Source: RUG11247 sp045649485 (GTDB lineage Bacteria; Bacillota; Clostridia; Christensenellales; Aristaeellaceae). Taken from it: a DNA stretch of 27,344 nucleotides. Location of the stretch: positions 1 through 27,344 of the forward strand of contig JAZRPZ010000071.1 of the NCBI GenBank assembly GCA_045649485.1. The letters are read 5' to 3'. The first letter of the stretch is position 1, and each line of letters begins with the position of its first letter. A model generated the notes under the pieces. That model made no database searches and was not told where the DNA came from. It saw only the letters and a program-made list of their open reading frames with translations. The position numbers and the translations under genes were made by a program. Positions 1 to 8,000 of this stretch are shown here, in pieces.

Positions 1-1080
1 CATGAAGGACAGCCTGCAGCCGTCGGTGCCGCCGCGTACGGGCACGGTGTAGGGCTGGATGCCCATGGTACGGTAGGCGTTCTCGGCGCGCTCAACGATC
101 TCCATGTGCTGCTCGATAACTTCGCGCATGTTGTAATAGGAATCGGTGACCTTGGCTTCGATGGTGCCTGCTCCGTACTTGGCGTTCAGGAAATCGGCGA
201 TCTTCACGAAGAAATCCTTGCGCTTGTTGAAGGTCTCCATGGAATGGTCGCGGATAATGTAGGAAAGCTTTGCCTCGGTCTCGTCACCGCTCATGCCGGT
301 GAGATGATAGAAGCCCTCGTAGCCCTCGGTGCATGCGGGGATCTCTGCGGGAGGCAGCATGGAATTGAACTCCATTGCGATGAGTGCGGCGTTCTTCATG
401 CGGTTCTTTGCGGAACCGGGATGGATGTTCACGCCGTTTACCTTTACAACGCCGGATGCGGCATTGAAGGTCTCGTAATCGATGCCGCCTACGGAACCGC
501 CGTCAACGGTATATCCGAAATCTGCGCCGAAGCCCTTTACGTCGAACAGGTCTGCGCCGCGGCCGATCTCCTCGTCGGGAGTGAAGCCGATGCATACCTT
601 GCCGTGCTTGATGGTAGGATCATTCATCAGCACTTCTGCCAGTGCCATGATCTCGGCAATGCCGGCCTTGTCGTCAGCGCCCAGTACGGTGTGACCGTCG
701 GTAACGATCAGATCCTTGCCTGCGCAGCCCTTAAGTGCGGGGAATACCTTGGGATCCAGCACAGCGCCGCTTTCCAGAGTGTAGCAGCCGCCGTCGTAGT
801 TCTTCACGATCTTTGCATTGATGGGCATGGAGGGACCTACGGTGTCCATGTGGGCGATAAGACCGATGGCGGGCTGACCTTCCACATTTGCCTCGATGGT
901 GCCGTATACATAGCCGTGCTCGTCCATGCGTGCATCGGCAATGCCCAGTGCCTTCATCTCCTCAACGATGTATGCGCCCAAAACCTTCTGACCGGGAGAA
1001 GAAGGACAATCGGGGCACTCGGGATTGGAGAAGGTATCAAACTTCACATATTCCATAAAACGCTCATAAGCGCGCATCAT
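1..1080 (-). CDS. pepT: Peptidase T (tripeptide aminopeptidase), 3' end outside window
   Basis: Cytoplasmic M20-family zinc aminopeptidase that removes the N-terminal residue of tripeptides in peptide catabolism. I translated 360 codons on the minus strand without a stop; the C-terminal part lies beyond the window edge. Visible motifs are HMDT (residues 77-80, zinc ligands H77 and D79), GADDKAG (134-140, bridging Asp), TPDEEIGRG (167-175, catalytic and zinc-binding Glu), HPGSAKN and RGGTDG near the end, all typical of PepT rather than PepD or ArgE. The start is ATG-ATG at 1080/1077, with GGAG six bases upstream of the first ATG. A 255-bp hairpin-rich spacer separates it from the ROK kinase upstream, so it may be transcribed separately; I see no convincing promoter for it. 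Confidence 0.93.
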   Translation of the reverse strand, partial: MMRAYERFMEYVKFDTFSNPECPDCPSSPGQKVLGAYIVEEMKALGIADARMDEHGYVYGTIEANVEGQPAIGLIAHMDTVGPSMPINAKIVKNYDGGCYTLESGAVLDPKVFPALKGCAGKDLIVTDGHTVLGADDKAGIAEIMALAEVLMNDPTIKHGKVCIGFTPDEEIGRGADLFDVKGFGADFGYTVDGGSVGGIDYETFNAASGVVKVNGVNIHPGSAKNRMKNAALIAMEFNSMLPPAEIPACTEGYEGFYHLTGMSGDETEAKLSYIIRDHSMETFNKRKDFFVKIADFLNAKYGAGTIEAKVTDSYYNMREVIEQHMEIVERAENAYRTMGIQPYTVPVRGGTDGCRLSFM

Positions 1081-1210
1081 AAATCACTCCGTTCTTTTAT
1101 CCGTATCTTATTTCAGCCTTTACTGCATCTCAGGCCGCAAATTGCCGCCAATGCAAGGTCATTCAATATCAATGCCGGGTAATCAATGCTCACCCGAATC
1201 CCATATAACC

Positions 1211-1245
1211 TTGCCGACCCGGGGTCTGGGCCCCCGGGCCGGCAA
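1211..1245 (-). repeat. Strong GC-rich hairpin in the ROK-pepT spacer
   Basis: Inverted repeat TTGCCG-(1)-CCCGGGG, 7-nt loop, CCCCGGG-(1)-CGGCAA. The single internal mismatch is A:C if read on the plus strand but a G:U wobble on the minus strand, so the 14-bp stem is continuous only in minus-strand RNA, the direction of the flanking genes. No U-tract follows, so it is not a classical terminator. It may be an interspersed repeat, an mRNA 3'-end stabiliser or part of an attenuator. Confidence 0.6.
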
Positions 1246-1287
1246 CGGCATACAATATAAAATCATCACTACCCCCGGCCCGGGATT

Positions 1288-1335
1288 CCAAGGGGACAAT
1301 GCCCCCTTGGCGGGGTGCAGGGGCAGCGCCCCTGC
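1288..1335 (-). repeat. Tandem GC-rich hairpins abutting the ROK kinase stop codon
   Basis: Two perfect 8-bp hairpins lie back to back. One is GCAGGGGC-(3)-GCCCCTGC at 1317-1335, which touches the TAA stop codon of the ROK gene (1336-1338). The other is CCAAGGGG-(7)-CCCCTTGG at 1288-1310. On the minus strand they form the immediate 3' end of the ROK transcript. Neither has a U-run, so they could act as an exonuclease barrier or be a copy of a GC-rich intergenic repeat; I infer rather than know this. Confidence 0.6.
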
Positions 1336-2280
1336 TTACTTACCGAGCATTGCGGCACCGATGATGCCGGCGTCGTTGCCCAGGGTAGCCAGCTCAACGC
1401 GGGCATAGGGCATGGTCTTGTAGAATACCATCTCAGGCAGCTTTGCGCGTACTGCGTTCAGCAGGAAATCGCCTGCAGCGGAAACGCCGCCGCCCAGAGC
1501 GATGACCTCGGGATCGTAGAAATTGATGATGCTGACCAGACCTACGCACAGGTGATATACGTAGTTGTCAAAGATAGCTGCGCACTCGGGATCGCCGGCC
1601 TTGGCCAGATCGATAACGTGCTTTGCGGTGATCTTGGAGGTGTCGCCCTCAACAGCCTTTGCCAGTGCGCCTTCGGGATTTGCGGTAGCAGCCTCAACGC
1701 CCCAGCGGATGATGGCGGTAGCGGATGCATAACGCTCCCAGCAGCCGCGATTGCCGCAGGTGCACAGTTCGCCGCCGGCAACGGTGATCATGTGACCGAT
1801 CTCAGAGCCAACGCCGTTGGGACCGGAATATACCTTGCCATCCAGTACGATGCCGCCGCCGACACCGGTGCCGAGGGTTACGAATACGGAATTTGCAACA
1901 CCTGCGCTTACGCCGGAAACTGCTTCTGCCAGACCTGCAACGGTGGCGTCGTTGCCGACATATACGGGCTTGTCGATAACACGCTGCATCCACTCGATAA
2001 CGGGAACATCGTGCCAGTGCAGATTGGTGCAGAAGGGTACGCGACCGGTGCGGGGATCAAGGATGCCGGGGATGCCGATACCGATGGCCTTGATGTCATC
2101 CTGCTTCAGTCCGGCTTCTTCGATGGCCTTCAGAGCCAGATTAGCCATATCGTTAACAACGGGCTCTGCGCCGCGCTCTACCAGAGTGGGGCAGGATACC
2201 TTGGAAATGATCTTGCCTTCTTCGTTTACAACGCCGGCCTTCAGACCGGTTCCGCCTACGTCAATACCTACGTAATACAT
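1336..2280 (-). CDS. glcK: ROK-family sugar kinase, probably glucokinase
   Basis: ATP-dependent phosphorylation of glucose (or a related hexose) to the 6-phosphate in the cytoplasm. The 314-residue length is normal for bacterial ROK glucokinases. Motifs in order: phosphate-binding DVGGT (residues 7-11), catalytic GND (109-111), LGTGVGGG (136-143), EIGH (160-163) and the zinc motif CTCGNRGCWE with Cys173, Cys175 and Cys180. The ATG start is preceded by GGGAGG with good spacing. It lies 44 bp downstream of hprK in the same orientation, which fits a sugar-metabolism operon. Glucokinase is the likeliest activity, but N-acetylmannosamine or fructokinase activity cannot be excluded from motifs alone. 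Confidence 0.92.
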   Translation of the reverse strand: MYYVGIDVGGTGLKAGVVNEEGKIISKVSCPTLVERGAEPVVNDMANLALKAIEEAGLKQDDIKAIGIGIPGILDPRTGRVPFCTNLHWHDVPVIEWMQRVIDKPVYVGNDATVAGLAEAVSGVSAGVANSVFVTLGTGVGGGIVLDGKVYSGPNGVGSEIGHMITVAGGELCTCGNRGCWERYASATAIIRWGVEAATANPEGALAKAVEGDTSKITAKHVIDLAKAGDPECAAIFDNYVYHLCVGLVSIINFYDPEVIALGGGVSAAGDFLLNAVRAKLPEMVFYKTMPYARVELATLGNDAGIIGAAMLGK

Positions 2281-2324
2281 GGTTATTACCTCCCTGATTT
2301 ATATATCCTGTGATCGTATTTATA

Positions 2325-3254
2325 TCATTCCTCTTCCGAATTCATGCGCATTGCACGGTCAATATGTCGCTGGGTAAGAACCTCTGCGGCATTGTAGCCC
2401 TGCTGCTTGAGTCGGAAATTGGATGCGGCAACCTCAAGGACAGCCGCTATATTTCTGCCGGGATGGATGGGCAAAACCAGTCTCGGTATCTGCACACCCA
2501 GTATCTCGGTGAAATTATCCGTAAGTCCAAGTCTGTCGTATTCGCGGCCCTCCTGCCACAATTCCATATGTACTTCAAAGTCTATGGATTTGGTCTGAAG
2601 TATCGCGCCTACGCCGTACATGGTGGCAATATCGATTATACCGATACCCCTTATCTCCATGAAATGACGTACCAGTTCGGGGGCCTGTCCCTCAAGCCTC
2701 GTATCGGAAACGCGGCTTATCTCAACCACGTCGTCCGCAACAAGACGGTGACCGCGCTTTACCAGTTCCAGCGCCGCTTCGGACTTGCCCACGCCGGAAT
2801 TGCCGGTGATGAAAAGTCCCGCGCCGTGCACGTCCACCAGTACGCCGTGGCGGGTCTCCTTGGGTGCCAGCGCTTTGGAGAGATAGTTGATAAGCTCTAT
2901 CTCGCACTGGGTAGTCTCATGATGAGACGAATAGATCGGGATCTTTCGCGCCGTTGCCAGCACCAGCATCTCGTCAAAACAAGGCAGATCGCGGCAGATA
3001 ATGATGCAGGGCAGGTCGTAGCTGAAGAATTTGGCCAGCCTGTCGCGGCGGGTGCGGTCATCCAGCATGGAGAGATAGGTCATTTCGACCTTGCCCAGTA
3101 CCTGCGGACGCTCATATCCGAAGAAATCCCAATAACCGGCCAGCTGCAGACCGGGACGGTTTACGTTGGCTACCTCTATGGGCAGCGTCTTGCTCTCCGC
3201 GGGGATTATCCGCTTCAGGTCAAGCGCCTTTACAAAATCCGATTCTCTTACCAT
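2325..3254 (-). CDS. hprK: HPr kinase/phosphorylase
   Basis: Bifunctional enzyme that phosphorylates and dephosphorylates Ser46 of HPr (and Crh), the sensor step of CcpA-type carbon catabolite repression in Bacillota. The domain order is intact: an N-terminal MurF-like domain, then Walker A GNSGVGKS (residues 151-158), VADD (172-175), the family signature EIRGIGIIDI (200-209) and a C-terminal region containing PGRN. I chose ATG 3254 (309 residues, matching the usual ~310) over the upstream TTG at 3272. ATG 3254 has GGGAAGG nine bases upstream, and the TTG codon overlaps that same sequence. The Shine-Dalgarno lies in the last codons of the HAD gene (stop at 3259), implying translational coupling. 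Its presence argues for a Gram-positive host with HPr-Ser regulation. Confidence 0.95.
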   Translation of the reverse strand: MVRESDFVKALDLKRIIPAESKTLPIEVANVNRPGLQLAGYWDFFGYERPQVLGKVEMTYLSMLDDRTRRDRLAKFFSYDLPCIIICRDLPCFDEMLVLATARKIPIYSSHHETTQCEIELINYLSKALAPKETRHGVLVDVHGAGLFITGNSGVGKSEAALELVKRGHRLVADDVVEISRVSDTRLEGQAPELVRHFMEIRGIGIIDIATMYGVGAILQTKSIDFEVHMELWQEGREYDRLGLTDNFTEILGVQIPRLVLPIHPGRNIAAVLEVAASNFRLKQQGYNAAEVLTQRHIDRAMRMNSEEE

Positions 3255-3258
3255 TCTA

Positions 3259-4080
3259 TCAAACCTTCCCAAGCCTGCCTTCGTCGAGCAGCCTTTCTAT
3301 GACCTGAGCGCAGCCATCCTCCGCATTGGAAGGAGCAAACAGCCTGCACTTCGCCTTCACGCCCTCGGAAGCGTTCTGCATGCAGTAGCCGGCGCCAACA
3401 TAATTGAGCATCGAAACATCGTTCTGACCGTCGCCGAACGCAATACATTCTTCGGGAGTGAGTCCCAGATCGCGCACCGCGGCATCAAGCGCCACTGCCT
3501 TGTCCGTGGTCTTAGCAACCACTTCGATGTAATGGGGCTTGGAATTCATGAACGACACATCCGGGAACGCTTCGGAGAACATTGCTATCCTCTCTGCGCT
3601 CTGTTCCTTTTCGCCTATGAACAGCATCTTTACCTGTCCCGTGGTTATCCACTCGGAAAGAGGAACTCCGGTTATATTGCACTTTACTTTTATATGCTTT
3701 TCATACATATCGGTATACCGGGTGTATTCATGGGCGTAATAGCCCTCACCGGGGTATGCCTGAGCGTATACGCCCTTCTCCTCCGCCATGCGCAATATGG
3801 CACGGGCGGTATCGAGCGGCACTACGGTGCGGCTGACGGTGCGGTTGTTTACGGTGTCATACACCATACCGCCGTTGTACAGCACCATGGGACCGTTTAC
3901 GCCGATATGCTTTGCGGTGGGCAGCATCGCTTCCAGCATTCGTCCGCTGGCAAGCACCACGTAAACGCCCGCATCCATGGCACGCTTCAGAGCAGCCATG
4001 GTGCGCTCCGTGATTATGCCGCCGGGAGCAAGCAGCGTATCGTCCATATCAAAGGCCATCAACCTGTACAATTTTACCAT
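3259..4080 (-). CDS. HAD-superfamily Cof-type sugar-phosphate phosphatase
   Basis: Cytoplasmic Mg-dependent phosphatase of the HAD IIB (Cof/YwpJ-like) group, usually acting on sugar phosphates or flavin phosphates; the substrate is unknown. Motif I DMDDT is at residues 11-15, motif II (ASGR) follows, and motif IV GDGQND is near the C-terminus; the cap domain sits between them. Length is 273 residues. Start: ATG 4080, with a GTG immediately upstream at 4083; AGAAGG ends only two bases before the ATG, so a start at the TTG five codons downstream is possible. It is the first gene of the HAD-hprK-ROK transcript, and its last codons carry the hprK ribosome-binding site. Confidence 0.88.
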   Translation of the reverse strand: MVKLYRLMAFDMDDTLLAPGGIITERTMAALKRAMDAGVYVVLASGRMLEAMLPTAKHIGVNGPMVLYNGGMVYDTVNNRTVSRTVVPLDTARAILRMAEEKGVYAQAYPGEGYYAHEYTRYTDMYEKHIKVKCNITGVPLSEWITTGQVKMLFIGEKEQSAERIAMFSEAFPDVSFMNSKPHYIEVVAKTTDKAVALDAAVRDLGLTPEECIAFGDGQNDVSMLNYVGAGYCMQNASEGVKAKCRLFAPSNAEDGCAQVIERLLDEGRLGKV

Positions 4081-4109
4081 CACCTTCTGAATTTATACGC
4101 ACACTATAT

Positions 4110-4138
4110 ATAATAATACATTTTGAGATTTAGCGCAA
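4110..4138 (-). promoter_or_regulatory. Putative sigma-A promoter of the HAD-hprK-ROK operon
   Basis: On the minus strand TTGCGC (4138-4133), a 17-bp spacer and TATTAT (4115-4110) lie about 30 bp upstream of the first gene of the operon. Spacing is optimal and the boxes are moderately conserved. Confidence 0.5.
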
Positions 4139-4159
4139 CATATCTTAAAGAATTCATAG

Positions 4160-4165
4160 TATAAT
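4160..4165 (+). promoter_or_regulatory. Putative -10 element for the MFS transporter
   Basis: A perfect TATAAT lies 35 bp upstream of the GTG start. No good -35 hexamer is found at 16-18 bp, so the promoter is likely weak or activator-dependent. It is divergent from the HAD-hprK promoter in the same 120-bp spacer. Confidence 0.4.
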
Positions 4166-4199
4166 ATGCAGGCACATAAATAACAAAGGGGAAATACAA

Positions 4200-5375
4200 G
4201 TGAGCGCAAAGTCAAGATATCCGGCCCATCTGGGACTTTTCCTGATGGCGTATTATGTAACCAATTCCGTATTTCAGGGCTACCTCAGCGTATACTTCCA
4301 GAATGTACTGAAGTTCAATCCCACCCAGATAGGTTCCATTCTGGCGGGCGTTGCCATTGTTTCCGTAGTCACCCAGCCCATGTGGGGCACCGTCGGCGAC
4401 CGCTCCAGGAGCCGCAACGCGGTTATCCGCCTGCTGTGCATTGTTGCAGCAGCCATAATCCTTTCGCTGCTTATGGCGGAAAGCTACATGATAGTCATGC
4501 TGCTCACCTGCCTGTTTGCCGGCTTCTATATGTCCATACAGCCCATGGGCGATTCCATAATCCTTGAAGACCTGCAGAAAGACGACCATCCCTTCGGTCC
4601 CATCCGCATGGCGGGCGGTCTTTCCTTCGCCTTCTTCAACATTCTTTTCGGCAAGATCCTGGAATGGACCGGCAACAATAACGTAATCGTCTATTTCATC
4701 GCAGGTCTACTTATCTGCACGCTGCTTTCCACCTTCGCACTGCCCAGGACCCCCGGCCGTCAGGCGGTGGGCGGCAAGAAGATGAACATATCCCATCTTT
4801 TCAAGATAAAGGATCTTATGCTCATCCTCGCCTTTGTGCTGCCCCTTCAGGCTACCATGGGCTATTTCTACACCTTCTTCTCCAACCATTTCATGACCCT
4901 CGAAGGTTCCACCAGTTCACTTCTCGGCTGGTGCTACTTCATCTCCGCTGTCAGCGAAGTTCCCTACCTTATCTTCTCCGATAAGCTGTTCAAAAAGATC
5001 GGCGCCGGTAAACTGCTGTGCATGTCTGCCGTCTGCCTCACCATCCGCTGGCTGCTGCTGGGCTTCGTAAGCGATTTCCGCATCGCCATGTTCAGCCAGA
5101 TCTTCCACGGCTGGGGCTTCATCGTAATGACCGTTTCCCTTTCCAAATATGTAAATCTGACCGTTCCCGCCGAGCTCAAAGCCTCCGGTCAGATGCTGCT
5201 GGCCGTTGTCAACTTCGGCATCGCCCGTGTTATCGGCAACTTCGGCGGCGGCATGCTGGCAGATGCCATCGGCATGCAGAACGTATTCTTCGTAAGCGCG
5301 GCTATTACCATCGTTACCTTCCTTATCTTTGCCCCCTATTATCTGCGCCGCAAGCCGCTCAACGGTGAAAATTAA
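4200..5375 (+). CDS. Major facilitator superfamily transporter, MFS_1-like
   Basis: Integral membrane secondary transporter, 391 residues, with about twelve hydrophobic segments in two six-helix halves. The loop after helix 2 carries the MFS motif-A-like stretch GTVGDRSRSR (residues about 63-72). The overall pattern resembles the MFS_1-like/LacY-type subgroup, whose members carry sugars, nucleosides or phenylpropionate; the substrate is not assignable. The start is GTG at 4200 with GGGG eight bases upstream. It is divergently transcribed from the hprK operon, which makes a carbohydrate substrate plausible but unproven. It ends 96 bp before the next gene, which has its own promoter, so it is probably monocistronic. 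Confidence 0.85.
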   Translation: MSAKSRYPAHLGLFLMAYYVTNSVFQGYLSVYFQNVLKFNPTQIGSILAGVAIVSVVTQPMWGTVGDRSRSRNAVIRLLCIVAAAIILSLLMAESYMIVMLLTCLFAGFYMSIQPMGDSIILEDLQKDDHPFGPIRMAGGLSFAFFNILFGKILEWTGNNNVIVYFIAGLLICTLLSTFALPRTPGRQAVGGKKMNISHLFKIKDLMLILAFVLPLQATMGYFYTFFSNHFMTLEGSTSSLLGWCYFISAVSEVPYLIFSDKLFKKIGAGKLLCMSAVCLTIRWLLLGFVSDFRIAMFSQIFHGWGFIVMTVSLSKYVNLTVPAELKASGQMLLAVVNFGIARVIGNFGGGMLADAIGMQNVFFVSAAITIVTFLIFAPYYLRRKPLNGEN

Positions 5376-5412
5376 CTGAAAAAAGAAAATTAATTGAATA
5401 ATCCGGTTACAT

Positions 5413-5440
5413 TTGACAATCCGTTTACGTCTGATATAAT
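5413..5440 (+). promoter_or_regulatory. Near-consensus extended -10 sigma-A promoter
   Basis: Perfect TTGACA (5413-5418), 16-bp spacer and perfect TATAAT (5435-5440) with an extended TG at 5432-5433. It drives the secreted protein that starts at 5472; this is one of the strongest promoters in the window. Confidence 0.85.
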
Positions 5441-5471
5441 AGATAAAAATAATATCCGGAGGGTATTAATT

Positions 5472-7055
5472 ATGAAAAAGATCAGCATGCTCCTTTCTCT
5501 GATCGTTGCGCTGGCAATGCTCGTCATGCCCGTCGGTGCAATGGCAGAACCCACCACCGCTCAGGTTCTCCAGATCGCCAACCCCACTGTCTACATGGAT
5601 GGCGAAGAAGTATTCACCCTTGATGGTCTCGCAGCACAGTTCGCCGTGCTTGAAGATTCCCGCGTCGTCCAGTTCATATTCGATCTGTTCATCGGCGGCG
5701 AGAACGCCAATTCCGCCATGCTGCAGTTCGATGGAGAAAGCAACATTGTCGGCTACCTGGGCGGCATGTCCAATGCTTACACCGTAAACATCTACGAAGC
5801 CCTCGATATGTTTGCTGCAGCACTGGAAACCGAATCCGGCATCTCCTTCGAAAAGGTCGGCGAACTCGTTGAAATGGCCCAGAACTGGACCCTGATCGAC
5901 GATCTGATGAACGTTGTCAATATGCATCAGAATGACTTCACCACCACCGATCTGGGCATAATGACCGGCGACAGCGGCATTCCCATGCAGTATGTACAGA
6001 TCTCCGGCGATATGATGCCCCTCATCAAAGATATGGCTGCGGTGATCGACAATGACGAACTGCTCTGCGCCGTTGTAAATCTCATTGATCCCAGCATGAA
6101 TACTCTGGGTCTGAGTGCCATTCTTGCCGAAAGCAATATCGCCCTCAATACCAACATCACCATCGGTTATGATGAGACCGGCAACATCGTCGAAGTCAAG
6201 CTCAACTGCACCTTCATCGAAGGCGGCGAGGTATTTGAAACCATCGACTGCTATATGCTGATGGATTCTACCGACATTTCCAACGTGAAGGTCTCCTACA
6301 ATATCAAGCAGACCGACATGGACGGTTATTCCTACATGACCCAGGAAGGCACCATGGTTCTCACCGATACCGGTCTGACCGCAGATGTAGTCGAGACTAT
6401 TTACGGTGAGATCACCAACGTAAACATCGTTGTCGACATCAATGGCATCAGCGATGTTGTAGCCATCAACGGCATCAGCGAAGAAGGCGATGTAAAGATC
6501 GCCATCCTGTACAACGGCTTCGCAACCCAGACAGGCTATGCTTTCGAACTGGTATGCGAAGTATACGAGTACGGCTACACCGATGGCTTCAAAGTCGGCG
6601 GTGACTTCGGCATTACCGAGACTTCCGGTCTGCTCAACCTCTATCTGGCAGCATATGACGATTACGGTACCGACCGCATCGATCTGAAGCTCGGCTATGA
6701 CAACGCTGCCGGCGTATATTCCGCCGATCTGGAAGTCATGGACCGCTACTCCGATGCACCCGTATCCATCGGTCTCTCCCTGACCAACATTGAGCCCACT
6801 TCCGGTGCCTATTACAGCGGTCAGCTGAAGGCATCCATGAATGACGGCTACACTGAGATCGCAGCCAACGCCTACGTACATCTGCTGGAAGTTGAAGTAG
6901 ATACCGACAGTTTCTACATCAGCCCCGCAGCCGCCATCAATCTGCTGACCATGGACGATGCTCAGATCGAAGCCGCAGTTGCCGAACTGGAGACTGCTGT
7001 ATATGACATCGGCACCATGTTCCAGGAGACATATTCCCACATCTTCGGCGAATGA
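5472..7055 (+). CDS. Large secreted acidic protein of unknown function
   Basis: I do not recognise the family. The real start is ATG 5472, with GGAGGG upstream and a Lys-Lys plus hydrophobic core signal peptide ending in GAMA-E (about residues 1-25). An upstream in-frame ATT/TTG extension would cover the promoter and is rejected. The 527-residue product is rich in Asp, Glu, Asn, Ile and Tyr with very little Lys. After about residue 200 it alternates polar and hydrophobic residues in short strands, suggesting a beta-rich, possibly LolA- or beta-clam-like fold. There is no lipobox, LPXTG, TM helix or catalytic signature. Its very strong promoter and dedicated terminator suggest an abundant exported protein, such as an envelope or cell-surface component. 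Confidence 0.85.
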   Translation: MKKISMLLSLIVALAMLVMPVGAMAEPTTAQVLQIANPTVYMDGEEVFTLDGLAAQFAVLEDSRVVQFIFDLFIGGENANSAMLQFDGESNIVGYLGGMSNAYTVNIYEALDMFAAALETESGISFEKVGELVEMAQNWTLIDDLMNVVNMHQNDFTTTDLGIMTGDSGIPMQYVQISGDMMPLIKDMAAVIDNDELLCAVVNLIDPSMNTLGLSAILAESNIALNTNITIGYDETGNIVEVKLNCTFIEGGEVFETIDCYMLMDSTDISNVKVSYNIKQTDMDGYSYMTQEGTMVLTDTGLTADVVETIYGEITNVNIVVDINGISDVVAINGISEEGDVKIAILYNGFATQTGYAFELVCEVYEYGYTDGFKVGGDFGITETSGLLNLYLAAYDDYGTDRIDLKLGYDNAAGVYSADLEVMDRYSDAPVSIGLSLTNIEPTSGAYYSGQLKASMNDGYTEIAANAYVHLLEVEVDTDSFYISPAAAINLLTMDDAQIEAAVAELETAVYDIGTMFQETYSHIFGE

Positions 7056-7075
7056 TCGAACATCTTACGCTGCAA

Positions 7076-7100
7076 AGAGCCCGCCTTAACGGCGGGCTCT
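7076..7100 (+). terminator. Rho-independent terminator after the secreted protein
   Basis: Perfect 10-bp stem AGAGCCCGCC / GGCGGGCTCT with a 5-nt loop, followed by TTCTTAT, 20 bp after the stop codon. Confidence 0.85.
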
Positions 7101-7134
7101 TCTTATGCTGAAATGTATTTTTACAAAAAACAGG

Positions 7135-7163
7135 TTGTAGATGCAATACCGGCGCTATATGAT
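7135..7163 (+). promoter_or_regulatory. Putative promoter of dapF-azlCD
   Basis: TTGTAG (7135-7140), 17-bp spacer, TATGAT (7158-7163). A perfect 8-bp inverted repeat covers the -10 box (see separate entry). Confidence 0.55.
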
Positions 7164-7177
7164 AGAAAAATCATATA
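7156..7177. promoter_or_regulatory. Inverted repeat over the dapF -10 box, candidate operator
   Basis: TATATGAT-N6-ATCATATA is a perfect dyad spanning the -10 hexamer and the likely transcription start of dapF-azlCD. Its position would suit a repressor site. AT-rich palindromes also occur by chance, so confidence is limited. Confidence 0.4.
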
Positions 7178-7193
7178 AAAGGCAGTGAAATAA

Positions 7194-7985
7194 ATGGATT
7201 TTATAAAGATGCATGGTCTGGGCAACGATTTCATCATTATCGATCAGTATGCCCGTCAGACTGTAAACGAACCTGCTCAGCTTGCAAAGAAGCTGTGCGC
7301 ACGCGGATTCTCGGTAGGCGCTGACGGCCTTGTGCTGGTGCAGCATTCCGATATCGCAAACGCCCGCATGCGCATATTCAACCCCGACGGCAGCGAGCCC
7401 GAGATGTGCGGCAACGCCATCCGCTGCATGGCAAAATTCCTCTATGAAAGCGGACATGTGCCCTACAAAAAAATGAGCATTGAGACCCTTGCCGGAATCA
7501 TGTACATAGAACTGCGTCTTGAGAACGGCGCATTCGCCGCCGCAAGCGTTGATATGGGTGCACCCGAGGTCATCGCAAAGCACAACATCATGCTGGGCGA
7601 TACCGAAGCAAACTTCACCGCGGTTTCCACCGGAAACCCCCATGCAATAACCTGGGACCTCTGGCCCGATGATGCGGAATTCGCCAAATACGGCCCCTAT
7701 ATCGAGCGTCACCCGCTCTTCCCCGCAGGCACCAATGTGGAATTTACCCGCATCGAGAGCCGCAGCCACGCCCGTGTGCGCGTGTGGGAACGCGGCGCAG
7801 GTCCTACCCTCGCCTGCGGCACCGGCGCTACCGCCACTTTCTTCGCAGGAGTAACAGAAGGTCTGCTGGATAAAAAGGCAGTGATCTCTCTGCCCGGCGG
7901 AGACCTTGAATTCGAAATGAAGGACGACGGTCACGTCATCATGACCGGCCCTGCAGCCGAATCCTACCGCGGTTCGATCAAATAA
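7194..7985 (+). CDS. dapF: Diaminopimelate epimerase
   Basis: Cofactor-independent interconversion of LL- and meso-diaminopimelate, which feeds lysine and peptidoglycan synthesis. The 263-residue protein shows the DapF signature: N-terminal KMHGLGNDF (residues 5-13), the first catalytic Cys in PEMCGNAIRC (Cys72) and the second in LACGTGA (Cys208), with STGNPH (145-150) between. Both half-domains are complete. The start ATG 7194 has only a modest Shine-Dalgarno (AGG about 11 bases upstream). azlC follows after 15 bp, so the three genes are probably cotranscribed, linking an amino-acid biosynthetic enzyme with a branched-chain amino acid exporter. Confidence 0.96.
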   Translation: MDFIKMHGLGNDFIIIDQYARQTVNEPAQLAKKLCARGFSVGADGLVLVQHSDIANARMRIFNPDGSEPEMCGNAIRCMAKFLYESGHVPYKKMSIETLAGIMYIELRLENGAFAAASVDMGAPEVIAKHNIMLGDTEANFTAVSTGNPHAITWDLWPDDAEFAKYGPYIERHPLFPAGTNVEFTRIESRSHARVRVWERGAGPTLACGTGATATFFAGVTEGLLDKKAVISLPGGDLEFEMKDDGHVIMTGPAAESYRGSIK

Positions 7986-8000
7986 AGGAATCCTAACCCT

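Noticed and set aside
106..1182. 358-codon plus-strand frame opposite pepT
   Set aside because: Peptidase T motifs are complete on the minus strand; the plus frame has no ribosome-binding site.
5466..7040. 524-codon open frame opposite the secreted protein
   Set aside because: The plus strand has a consensus promoter, signal peptide and terminator; the antisense translation has no motif or start signal.
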